In this document: positions 18,074-25,450 of the stretch, piece by piece
Numbering within the stretch: position 1 is the first letter of the stretch
Layout of the letters: each line of letters begins with the position of its first letter
NCBI GenBank assembly: GCA_963701015.1
Contig: OY969556.1
Location: 4,030,001-4,094,000 of the forward strand
DNA length: 64,000 nucleotides
Direction of reading: 5' to 3'
Origin: MFD09286-c1 sp963701015
GTDB lineage: Bacteria > Bacteroidota > Bacteroidia > Bacteroidales > DTGW01
The notes under the pieces: model-generated
What the model saw: the letters and a program-made list of their open reading frames with translations, nothing else
The model's database searches: none
Told to the model about the DNA's origin: nothing
Translations under genes and position numbers: made by a program

Positions 18074-18106
18074 TAGGTAGTATTTTTTTTAACACTTTAC
18101 CAATTA

Positions 18107-18114
18107 CAAAATTA
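18107..18114 (-). promoter_or_regulatory. Promoter-like core before the AlbA-type gene
   Basis: TAATTTTG on the gene strand, about 35 bases before the start at 18073, directly followed upstream by heptamer array 2. Confidence 0.45.
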
Positions 18115-18130
18115 GTGAATTTATAATAAA

Positions 18131-18412
18131 ACGGAAGACGGTAAACGGAGAAGGGAAAACGGAGAAGGGAGAACGAAAAACGGAGAATGGTAAACGGAGA
18201 AGGGAAAACGGAAAACGAGGAATGGTAAACGGAGAAGGGAGAACGGAAAACGGAAAACGAAAAACGGAGAATGGTAAACGGAGAAGGGAGAACGGAAAAC
18301 GGAAAACGGAAAACGGGGAATGGAAAACGGAGAAGGGAGAACGGAAAAAGGGAAACGGAGAAGGGAAATCGAAAAACGGAAAAGGGAAAACGGAGAAAGG
18401 AAAACGAGGATA
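18131..18412. repeat. Polypurine heptamer array 2
   Basis: About 280 bases, near 40 units. The start reads ACGGAAG ACGGTAA ACGGAGA AGGGAAA ACGGAGA, then further variants of A-B-G-G-W-R-R with a few drifted units. It separates the AlbA-type pseudogene from the AbiEii-like gene. Confidence 0.88.
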
Positions 18413-18494
18413 ATTTTTTAAAAATTAGGGCAAAATTTCAAAATTATGCAAATTCGTATTCCACACTATTTACAGGTATTTGTCATCATTTACT

Positions 18495-19111
18495 TTAATT
18501 AAAAATATCTATAGCTTTTTCAATTAAATAGGCTTTTATCTCTTCTTCATTAACAGCCGGTACAATATATTCAACAGGCTCGGAGTAATCAATGTCATTA
18601 AAATAGGCTAACTGGCACTGAATTGTTTCTCGGAAAATAAATCATTGTATATAGTTAAGGCCTTTTCTGAAACTTGTTTAATGGAATAAAATTTTCTTAA
18701 AATAAAATATAAATCAACATAATCTTTCCATTTCGATCGTCTGCTCATGGCAAATGCCTTCATAGCAGCTAATGTTAATAAATCAGGCATTTTTAAATAC
18801 CCCTCAAATTCACACGACGCAATTATTTGATAAGGGTACTGAAAAAAAGTAAATTTTACATCTTGAATAGTTACATTTAGCTGTTCATAAACCCTTCTGT
18901 TAACAATATACTTTTTATGTAACGAATCAATCTTTTTAAGCAACCTTTTAGGTTGGATTTCATTTTGTTTAAACAAATCAAAATCAATAGATCTTCTATG
19001 GCCAATGTGTAATGCAATAGCAGTTCCTCCAACAAGATAAAATTCTCTTTTAAACAATTTCACCAATGGCAATAATTCTAATTGATCAGTATTTAAAATT
19101 TCTTTATGCAT
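18495..19111 (-). pseudogene. AbiEii-type nucleotidyltransferase toxin, C-terminus frameshifted
   Basis: The main frame (19111 to 18608) has the AbiEii/AbiGii landmarks GGTAIALHIGHRRSIDFDLF and RSKWKDYVDLYFILRKF. It ends early with SEKQFSAS. In the neighbouring frame the sequence continues sensibly as RETIQCQLAYFNDIDYSEPV and further to a stop at 18495, matching the usual C-terminal half of the family. The span is not a multiple of three, so one indel near 18615-18630 separates the parts. AbiEii toxins are nucleotidyltransferases that modify tRNA in studied cases. The upstream gene overlaps by eight bases and is its likely partner. Loss of the C-terminus may inactivate it, or the indel may be an assembly error. 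Confidence 0.85.
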
Positions 19112-19379
19112 ATCGTGAGAAAAGAATAAAAAAGTAATTATAAATTTCAGGAAAGAAATTCATTTTCTTCCTACCTTGCATATTATTAAACACTTTTGCC
19201 ACGTTTTCAATACCCATTATTGAAAAAAGTTTATGCACTGCATCTAATGAGCCATAATTTAAAATGTGTTCTACCAATAATTCGTGGCTTATATTCTCCT
19301 TTTCTTTTTCGGGTGTGTACCAAAAAAGGGAGCTGTTTTGGCGTATAAATGCTTTTAGTTCTTCAGTATTTTCAGGCAT
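19104..19379 (-). CDS. DUF6922-like partner of AbiEii-type toxin
   Basis: 91 residues, mainly helical: MPENTEELKAFIRQNSSLFW, ISHELLVEHILNYGSLDAVH and a short basic stretch NMQGRKKMNF. Such small proteins regularly precede AbiEii-type nucleotidyltransferase genes and overlap them, here by eight bases. They are presumed antitoxins or accessory factors. I see no clear DNA-binding motif. The family name is from memory of the typical layout and is moderately certain. Confidence 0.7.
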   Translation of the reverse strand: MPENTEELKAFIRQNSSLFWYTPEKEKENISHELLVEHILNYGSLDAVHKLFSIMGIENVAKVFNNMQGRKKMNFFPEIYNYFFILFSRYA

Positions 19380-19406
19380 CTAGATAGTATTAGAAATATA
19401 AAATTA

Positions 19407-19702
19407 CTAAAATATACTTGTAAACATTTTATATAAGGTAATTTTGCCTGCCCCGTTACGGCCAGTTATGCCCACACGGTCGTTTGTTTTATTTCAAAAT
19501 TTAAATCCTTTAAAGCCCAAAAATCTTCCATTTCATCGTTGGCAATAAGCTGTCCGCCTTTAAATATTTGGCGGGTTTTAGATGCTATTTGCCGGACTTT
19601 ATTGGCCAGAACATCGCGCAAAGCGGTATAACGCTCGTGCTTTTCGTGGCCTATAATATAACTTTTGCCCAGGTTCTCGGCTTTAATTACTGTATGGCTC
19701 AT
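19407..19702 (-). pseudogene. Truncated, frameshifted Wzt-like ABC ATPase
   Basis: It starts MSHTVIKAENLGKSYIIGHE and continues to EDFWALKDLNFEIKQ, a standard Wzt N-terminus. A frame change near 19482 follows, after which DRVGITGRNGAGKITLYKMF (a decayed Walker A, with Ile where Ser is expected) is read before a stop at 19407. Everything after the P-loop is missing. This is a second Wzt that has been lost, perhaps the original partner of the wzm at 22476. Its leader has the same heptamer structure as wzt. Confidence 0.88.
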
Positions 19703-19748
19703 GAAGACAATTACTAATTACTTATCACAAATGTCAAATGACAATTTG

Positions 19749-19756
19749 CAAAATTA
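19749..19756 (-). promoter_or_regulatory. Promoter-like core before the truncated Wzt-like gene
   Basis: TAATTTTG on the gene strand, between a leader of AATTACT/AATGACA-type heptamers and heptamer array 3. Confidence 0.4.
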
Positions 19757-19785
19757 GTGAATTTATAACAAAACAGAAAATTGTA

Positions 19786-20056
19786 GTCGGAAGACGGAGA
19801 AGGGAAAAAGGTGGACGGAAAACGGAAAACGGAGAATGGAAAACGGAGGATGGTGGACGGAAAACGGAGAAGGGAAAACGGAAAACGGAGAATGGTAAAC
19901 GGAGAAGGGAGAATGGTAAACGGAGAAGGGAGAATGGTAAACGGAGAAGGGAGAATGGTAAACGGAGAAGGGAGAACGGAAAACGAAAGACGGAGAATGG
20001 TAAACGGAGAAGGGAGAACGGAAAACGGAGAAAGGAAAACGGAAAACGGGGAAGAG
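19786..20056. repeat. Polypurine heptamer array 3
   Basis: About 270 bases. It contains a higher-order repeat: four consecutive copies of a 21-bp (three-heptamer) unit with GAATGGTAAACGGAGAAGG between about 19889 and 19975. Both strands keep long open frames only because of the composition, so I do not call genes here. Confidence 0.9.
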
Positions 20057-20330
20057 AAATAATATTTGTGAGATTGTTGTAATTTGAAACCCACCCTTTA
20101 GCCCCTCCCGGGAGGGGAAATATTTTTTCGTATCACACAAAGTGTGAAAGAGCGATGGCTTGATCATCCGAGCGAGCCTTAAGAACCACCCATTAGCCCC
20201 TCCTTTAAAAGGAGGGGAAACTGATTTGTTAACTTTACTCGACTTCGTCTAATGAACTAAGCGAAGCGTTCTCACGAGTTTTACGAGTAGCTTAGCCTTT
20301 GGCGTTCTCACGACCAAAGGGAATAAATCG
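20048..20330. repeat. Long mosaic duplication, copy A
   Basis: From the array 3 boundary it reads through a CCTCCCGGGAGGGG hairpin, a TCACACAAAGTGTGA palindrome, a GATCATCCG unit and a CCTTTAAAAGG hairpin. It ends in a block with CTCGACTTCGTCTAATGAAC. The same order occurs at 23630-23915. The start of this block also occurs after array 4 (21723-21826). Confidence 0.8.
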
Positions 20331-20934
20331 CTTCGCTTAGACAGCCCGCAGCTGAAATTGTATTTTTTTTATCACACTTTGTGTGAAAGAGCGTGAACCA
20401 GATCATCCGCGCGAGCCAGCGTGGGCATTGAGCGAGGGGTTTCGGATGATCTTGAATTTTACTCCCTTCGGTCATGAGAACGCTTCGCTAAGTTTTGCTT
20501 CTTTTTGGTTCATGCCAAAAAGAAGGGGAATGAATGCAAAAGATTTGCTGTTGTATTTATTATATGCAATGTTGGCTAGTAGCGATTTATTTTTCTTTGC
20601 TTGCCATGCAAAGAAAAGGTAACAAAACTTAGCGATATGGTTTACTCACTGTGGTCATGAGAACGCGTTGCTAAGTTCATGAACGAAGGGAGCAAAGGGG
20701 TTGGGGATAGGCCTTTTGGCTTTCGGACCGCACCATCTGTGGACTCCCTACGCGCAAAGCTCAAAACTCTTTACAGTTTACAACCATTTACCGTTAACCG
20801 TTTTCCTTTTATCCGTCAAATGGTTCAAGCCAAAAATAAGAGGAATGCTGGAAAAAGCTTTATTTGTAAATTAAAATCAGCTTTAACCGCCTATCGAGGA
20901 AATGAAGTTGAATTTAACCATTTTCCCATTATTG
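20331..20934. repeat. Further mosaic repeats, no gene
   Basis: Contains a second GATCATCCG...CGGATGATC palindrome (20400-20450) and the AGAACGCTTCGCTAAGTTTT unit. It also has the unit AACCATTTACCGTTAACCG...AAATGGTT near 20785-20825, an inverted-repeat block whose reverse strand shows a few ACGGTAA-type heptamers. Confidence 0.7.
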
Positions 20935-21171
20935 TTAATATAACAATGCTTCAACTAAAATATCTTCATCAAGAATTTCCCAATGAATCCCTTCGCCACC
21001 ACCAATAAACCTATAATTTTCCCTATCTTTTTTGGAAGCATCGCGCAAACTGGGAAACCAATCAATTGGTACTGAAAGTTCTCTTCCATCGTCAAGTAAA
21101 ATATGCATCATTAAGTCTGAAAACCAAACTTTTGTTGCATTAGCCGATTTAATAATTGTTGTGATATTCAT
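20935..21171 (-). CDS. DUF2442-family protein, second pair
   Basis: 78 residues: KVWFSDLMMHILLDDGRELS, then VPIDWFPSLRDAS and a C-terminal GIHWEILDEDILVEALL. This is the classical DUF2442 pattern, closer to the family norm than the copy at 4477. It overlaps the end of the DUF4160 gene by 23 bases, so the two are translationally coupled. The role is unknown, with a presumed toxin-antitoxin-type link. Confidence 0.83.
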   Translation of the reverse strand: MNITTIIKSANATKVWFSDLMMHILLDDGRELSVPIDWFPSLRDASKKDRENYRFIGGGEGIHWEILDEDILVEALLY

Positions 21172-21385
21172 TCCATTTAATATTAAGAAAGTCTAAATTT
21201 TGAATTATTAAATTTCTTATTTCATGAATCTCTGAAGAATTAAAATGTTTTGATTTAATAATTTCAACAGGATTTAATAAAAATTTTGCGGTACCTTCTG
21301 CTTTTTCAATATGAATATGTGCAGGAGAATGATCATTAACATAAAAGAAAAACCTGTATCCATTAATATTTAATATTGTTGGCAT
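21149..21385 (-). CDS. DUF4160-family protein, second pair
   Basis: 78 residues: MPTILNINGYRFFFYVNDHS, then PAHIHIEKAEGTAKFLLNP, with the HIH motif and acidic-helix C-terminus of DUF4160. It precedes and overlaps the DUF2442 gene, the same order as the pair at 4172-4719. It is enclosed by mosaic repeats and sits downstream of two promoter-like TAATTTTG boxes (21414-21421 and 21477-21484) and heptamer array 4. Confidence 0.83.
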   Translation of the reverse strand: MPTILNINGYRFFFYVNDHSPAHIHIEKAEGTAKFLLNPVEIIKSKHFNSSEIHEIRNLIIQNLDFLNIKWNEYHNNY

Positions 21386-21476
21386 AACAATTTAGATATT
21401 GTTTGACAAAACTCAAAATTAGCGAATAAAATAACTTATTGCCAATGACTAATTACTGATTATAAATGATAATTTT

Positions 21477-21484
21477 CAAAATTA
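21477..21484 (-). promoter_or_regulatory. Promoter-like core before the DUF4160 gene
   Basis: TAATTTTG on the gene strand, next to heptamer array 4. A second identical box lies closer to the gene at 21414-21421. Confidence 0.4.
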
Positions 21485-21500
21485 GCGAATTTATAATAAA

Positions 21501-21730
21501 ACGGAAAAAGGGAAACGCAGTAAGGAAAAAGGGAAAACGGAGAAGGGAGAAGGGAGAAAGGAAAACGGGAAAGGAAAACGGAAAACGGAAGACGGAAGAC
21601 GGAAAACGGGGAATGGAGAATGGTAAACGGAGAACGGAAAACGGAAGACGGAAGACGGAGAAGGGAAAACGGAAGACGGAAGACGGAGAACGGAAAAAGG
21701 AAAAAGGAAAATGGAAAACGGGGAAGAGAA
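21501..21730. repeat. Polypurine heptamer array 4
   Basis: About 230 bases of ACGGAAA, ACGGAAG and ACGGAGA-like heptamers with several interruptions, bounded on the right by the same GAGAAATAATATTTGTGAGA sequence that ends array 3. Confidence 0.85.
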
Positions 21731-22475
21731 ATAATATTTGTGAGATTGTTGTAATTTGAAACCCGCCCCAACCCCTCCCGGGAGGGGAAATATTTTTTCG
21801 TATCACACGAAGTGTGAAAGAGCAGCGGCCGGATCATCCGCGCGAGCCAGCGTTGGCTTTTAGCGAGGGGTTTCGGATGATCTTGAATTTTTGCTTCTTT
21901 TTGGTTCAGGCCAAAAAGTAGAGGAATAAATGAAATTGGCCTCTCCCCAGCCCTCTCCTAAAGAGAGGGAGTAGGAAAGTATTAAAAAATTTGGTGCAAA
22001 ATAAATTATTTCATAAAACTTCTTTCTTTTGGAACTTAGCGAAACGGTCTCATGACCGAAGTGAGTAAAGGGGTTTGGGATAGGCACTTTGGCTTTCAGA
22101 TCGCACTATCCGTGGACGACAGCGCGCAATACTCAAGACTTTTAACTGTATAAAACCATTTACCATTCACCGTTTTCCTTTTATCTGTCAAATGGTTCAA
22201 GACAAAAAGAAGAGGAATAAAATTTAGGAGAATTGTGCTCTCAATCCCCCAGCCCCCTTTTCAAAGGGGGAAAGCCCTGCTTTACAGTATAAAACCATTT
22301 ACCTTTCTCCGTTTTCCTTTTATCCGTCAAATGGTTCAGGCCAAAAAGTAGAGGAATGCAAAGCTTTTGTAATACGCGTTTAAACTATCTTCATGAACGA
22401 AGTGTATAAACTCGTACAAGTTGGACATTATGTATAAATCACTAACATCTATCAACAAGCAACTTACAACCTCTT
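21731..22475. repeat. Mosaic repeats between DUF4160 pair and wzm
   Basis: Carries the CCTCCCGGGAGGGG hairpin (21774), the TCACACGAAGTGTGA palindrome (21802), the GATCATCCG...CGGATGATC palindrome (21832-21880) and the TCGCACTATCCG unit (22100). Two copies of the AACCATTTACC...CAAATGGTT inverted repeat lie at about 22153-22198 and 22290-22335. No gene is supported. Confidence 0.7.
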
Positions 22476-23345
22476 TTATACGGTATCAATAAAACTTCTT
22501 TCAGTACGGTTAAAGATAATTATACCTAAAAACAAAACCACCAGGGTAAAAACTGTAGTGTATATTATCCCGGTTGAACTATGGGTGCCTGAACCCAGGA
22601 ATCCGTATTTAAATGTTTCTAAAATTGGTGTCATAGGATTAGCCATAATGAAAGGGCGTAATTTGCCATGAATCATAGAAACAGGGTAAATTACAGGGGT
22701 TGCATACATAAGTAATTGAACTCCAAATGTTATAAGAAATGTCAGGTCGCGGTATTTAGTTGTTAGCGAAGTGAAAATAATCCCGAATCCCAAGCCAAGT
22801 CCACCCATCAATAAAATAAGATACGGTGTTAACAACATATAAATATTGGGATGAATTGACAAATTGTGTTTTAATAAATAATAAATAAATACAGCTAAAA
22901 ACAAACCAAATTGGATGCCAAATTTTATTAATCCCGATAAAACTTTTGACATTGGTGAAACAAGCCTTGGGAAATAGACCTTACCAAAAACATTGGCATT
23001 ATCGGTAAATGTCTTAGATGTTATACTAAAGCATTCTGAAAAATAATTCCAAACAATAATACCTGCAAGATAGAATAGCATCATGGGAATACCATCGGTA
23101 GGCATTTTGGCAATATTACCGAAAACCACAATATATATAGCCGTGGTTAAAATAGGTTGAAGTATAAACCAAATTGGACCAAGAACGGTTTGTTTATAAA
23201 CCGTAACAATGTCACGTTTAACAAACATGGTAAGTAAGTCACGATACTGCCAAATTTCTTTCAGGTTAATATCGAGAAGATGTTTCTTAGGCTGTATTAT
23301 TTGAGTCCATTGCTCTTCCGTAGTATTAAATTTTTCTTCGGGCAT
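22476..23345 (-). CDS. wzm: Polysaccharide-export ABC-2 permease Wzm
   Basis: 289 residues with the ABC-2 permease layout: a cytoplasmic N-terminal stretch (DINLKEIWQYRDLLTMFVKR) followed by six membrane helices, including the family motif TVLGPIWFILQP and the C-terminal NPMTPILETFKYGFLG. It forms the channel for lipid-linked glycan export together with Wzt. Its ATPase partner would normally follow directly. Here the next ABC gene downstream is the truncated one at 19407, and the intact wzt is 7 kb away across repeats and toxin-like genes. The leader has a version of the heptamer structure. Confidence 0.93.
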   Translation of the reverse strand: MPEEKFNTTEEQWTQIIQPKKHLLDINLKEIWQYRDLLTMFVKRDIVTVYKQTVLGPIWFILQPILTTAIYIVVFGNIAKMPTDGIPMMLFYLAGIIVWNYFSECFSITSKTFTDNANVFGKVYFPRLVSPMSKVLSGLIKFGIQFGLFLAVFIYYLLKHNLSIHPNIYMLLTPYLILLMGGLGLGFGIIFTSLTTKYRDLTFLITFGVQLLMYATPVIYPVSMIHGKLRPFIMANPMTPILETFKYGFLGSGTHSSTGIIYTTVFTLVVLFLGIIIFNRTERSFIDTV

Positions 23346-23394
23346 TCTATTTTAAATTACCTATTACAAATGATTGTTAACAAATGATAAATTG

Positions 23395-23402
23395 CAAAAT
23401 TA
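23395..23402 (-). promoter_or_regulatory. Promoter-like core before wzm
   Basis: TAATTTTG on the gene strand about 50 bases before the start. The flanking core is more diverged than at the other loci. Confidence 0.4.
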
Positions 23403-23425
23403 AGGAAATTAAACCAAATCTGACA

Positions 23426-23640
23426 ATGGAAAAGGGAGTTCGGAAAACGGAAGACGGAAAAGAGAGAAGGGAAGTCAATTACAAATTACGAATGACAAAT
23501 TGGAAAACGGAAAACGGAAGACGGAAGACGGAGAAGGGAAAACGGATAAGGGAAATCAATGACAAATTACAAATTACGGATGACAAATTGGAAAACGGAA
23601 GACGGAGAAGGGAAAACGGAGAACGGGAAAAAGAAATAAG
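23426..23640. repeat. Polypurine heptamer array 5, interrupted
   Basis: Purine heptamers (ACGGAAA, ACGGAAG, ACGGAGA) in three blocks, twice interrupted by leader-type heptamers (AATTACA AATTACG AATGACA and similar) near 23475-23500 and 23558-23590. It looks like a nested duplication of leader plus array. Confidence 0.8.
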
Positions 23641-23915
23641 ATTTGTGAGAGGGGTGTAATTTGAAACCCACCTCAACCGCTTCCGGGAGGGGAAATAATT
23701 TTTCGTATCACACGAAGTGTGAAAGAGCGCGAGCCTGATCATCCGCGCGAGCCTTAAGAACCACCCCTTAGCCCCTCCTTTTAAAGGAGGGGAAACTGAT
23801 TTGTTAACTTTACTCGACTTCGTCTCATGAACTAAGTGAAGCGTTCTCACGAGTTTTACGAGTAACTTAGCAACGCGTTCTCACGACCAAAGGGAGTAAA
23901 ACGCTTCGCTAAGTT
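23630..23915. repeat. Long mosaic duplication, copy B
   Basis: Collinear with 20048-20330 (hairpin, TCACACGAAGTGTGA palindrome, GATCATCCG unit, CCTTTTAAAGG hairpin, CTCGACTTCGTCTCATGAAC block). It is followed by another AACCATTTACC...CAAATGGTT unit at about 23947-23992 and spacer without genes to 24147. Confidence 0.8.
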
Positions 23916-24147
23916 CTAAGGGAGAAAAGCCTTGCCTTACAATATAAAACCATTTACCGTTCACCGTTTTTCTTTTATCCGTCAAATGGTTCAAGCCAAA
24001 AAGAAGAGGAATGTTAGCAAAAGCTTTAATACTTTATTGGTATGGAATTTATTTTTTATTTTGTAACACACGCTAGTAGTGTCACCACAGCTACTATCAG
24101 TTGATGCTTTGTACGTAATGCAAATTAATTTCCACTCCCGGGAAGGG

Positions 24148-25278
24148 TTAGAGTAGTGGTTGTTCTAAATCTAATACTTCTTTTCGAATCCATATTTGGA
24201 AAAGGGGATCAGAGAAAACATAACCTTTATTAGTCTTCAAAATCAAACCTTTATTCAATAGAGCATGTATGGTACGTGAAATATTAATCAATTTTACATC
24301 AATAGTCGAATAGGGTTTTAAGCTTTCAGCCAAAGCCAATAAAACTGTCCGTTGCTCACGACTGCCAGATATGTCTTCCCATAATTTTTCGAGATAACCT
24401 TTTTCTGAATCCAAAAGTAAGGACAGAATTAAATCATAAGCTTTTTGGGTATCGTTGGGTAATTCATTAACCAATAGTAAATGCTGTAGCACAAGTGATG
24501 AATAGTATGGGTGCCCTCCGGTAAAATCGAGTAATTTATCTATTAGCAGATTATTTACCTTAATTCCCGATAGGTTGAGTTTTGAAGTATAATATTTTTT
24601 ATAGGTTTTAGAGTCAATACAGCCTATGTGAACAATACGGGCAAATCGATAAAAAGGCGATTTTGCAGTGGTAAACAATTGGTTCATCACCGATTCGTAG
24701 CTTCCTGAAAAAATATAACTAACATTTTTTTGGGTTTGCATTTTAGCCCGCAGCATTTTTGCAACGTCCGTTCCGCCAAGTTTCTCAATGTCCCCAAATT
24801 CATCAAGCCCTATAATTAATTGTTTTTGGTATTTTAATGAAAACTTATCGGCAAAGTCAATGCTGTTTTCAAGTAATTCCCAAGGATCACTTTCGGGTTT
24901 GGCATATTTCAGTACAAAATCAAATTCTTCAATAGTACTGCGTAATTCAACATTTTTAATCAGTTCGCCTAAGTTCTTTTTTACCAATTGAATAATATTT
25001 TCGAGTTTCTTATTTTCTAAAATCTTGGAAGTTAATTGTTCTGATAGTCTCGTAATGTCGCGGGTAGTAAAAATATCAAGGTATGCAGTAAATTCCCCTT
25101 CATTCTTCAATAAGTCCAATATTTTAAATACCAGTGAGGTTTTACCAAAACGTCTGGGCGCTATTAAAACAACACTTTGTCCATTTTTCAATAAATTGCA
25201 AAGTTCAGCGATTTCTTTTGTACGCCCAATAAAATCAATACCCGTTACCGGTTTCCCTACTTGTAATGAATGTGTCAT
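24148..25278 (-). CDS. AAA ATPase (archaeal-type ATPase family)
   Basis: 376 residues starting TGIDFIGRTKEIAELCNLL. The P-loop APRRFGKTSLVFK is at about residues 40-52, Walker B LIIGLDEFGDIEKL lies mid-protein, and a sensor segment SYIFSGSYESVMNQLF follows. The winged-helix-like C-terminus ends with YVFSDPLFQIWIRKEV. The family (PF01637-like) is common in mobile or accessory regions and has no settled role. The gene lies between the antiterminator and wzm. Its promoter is overlapped by three 16-bp tandem repeats, which suggests specific regulation. Confidence 0.85.
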   Translation of the reverse strand: MTHSLQVGKPVTGIDFIGRTKEIAELCNLLKNGQSVVLIAPRRFGKTSLVFKILDLLKNEGEFTAYLDIFTTRDITRLSEQLTSKILENKKLENIIQLVKKNLGELIKNVELRSTIEEFDFVLKYAKPESDPWELLENSIDFADKFSLKYQKQLIIGLDEFGDIEKLGGTDVAKMLRAKMQTQKNVSYIFSGSYESVMNQLFTTAKSPFYRFARIVHIGCIDSKTYKKYYTSKLNLSGIKVNNLLIDKLLDFTGGHPYYSSLVLQHLLLVNELPNDTQKAYDLILSLLLDSEKGYLEKLWEDISGSREQRTVLLALAESLKPYSTIDVKLINISRTIHALLNKGLILKTNKGYVFSDPLFQIWIRKEVLDLEQPLL

Positions 25279-25297
25279 AGTTTCATTTATTATTCAA

Positions 25298-25327
25298 CAA
25301 ATATAATACAAAAAGTGTATGGTACAA
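25298..25327 (-). promoter_or_regulatory. Predicted promoter of the AAA ATPase gene
   Basis: On the gene strand TTTTTG is followed, 19 bases after the TTG, by TATATTTG, a perfect Bacteroidota -33/-7 pair. The -33 box lies inside the second copy of the 16-bp tandem repeat. Confidence 0.65.
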
Positions 25328-25350
25328 AAAGTGTATGGTACAAAAAGTGT
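25307..25350. repeat. Three 16-bp tandem repeats at the ATPase promoter
   Basis: Two full copies of TACAAAAAGTGTATGG and a partial third (TACAAAAAGTGT). They overlap the -33 box and spacer of the promoter and extend upstream, so they may be an operator or a slippage-prone promoter element. Confidence 0.8.
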
Positions 25351-25450
25351 CTTTATAAAATTTGTGGAATAGTAAAAGGTTTAATACAATAAAAAAATAG
25401 GGCAAAAAATTCAATATTTCTGTAATATATAGAAAGGCAGGGAAAGTAAT

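Noticed and set aside
19738..20167. Overlapping open frames on both strands through the heptamer array (NGKRRRENGKR-type and FPFSVFRSPFS-type peptides)
   Set aside because: The frames are open only because the 7-bp units rarely form stops. No ribosome site, no family resemblance, and the same happens in every array.
16421..23640. CRISPR or diversity-generating retroelement explanation for the arrays
   Set aside because: No spacers of regular length, no reverse transcriptase, and no template/variable repeat pair was seen.
25307..25350. Possible small CRISPR array
   Set aside because: The repeats are 16 bp, directly adjacent without spacers, and no cas gene is present.
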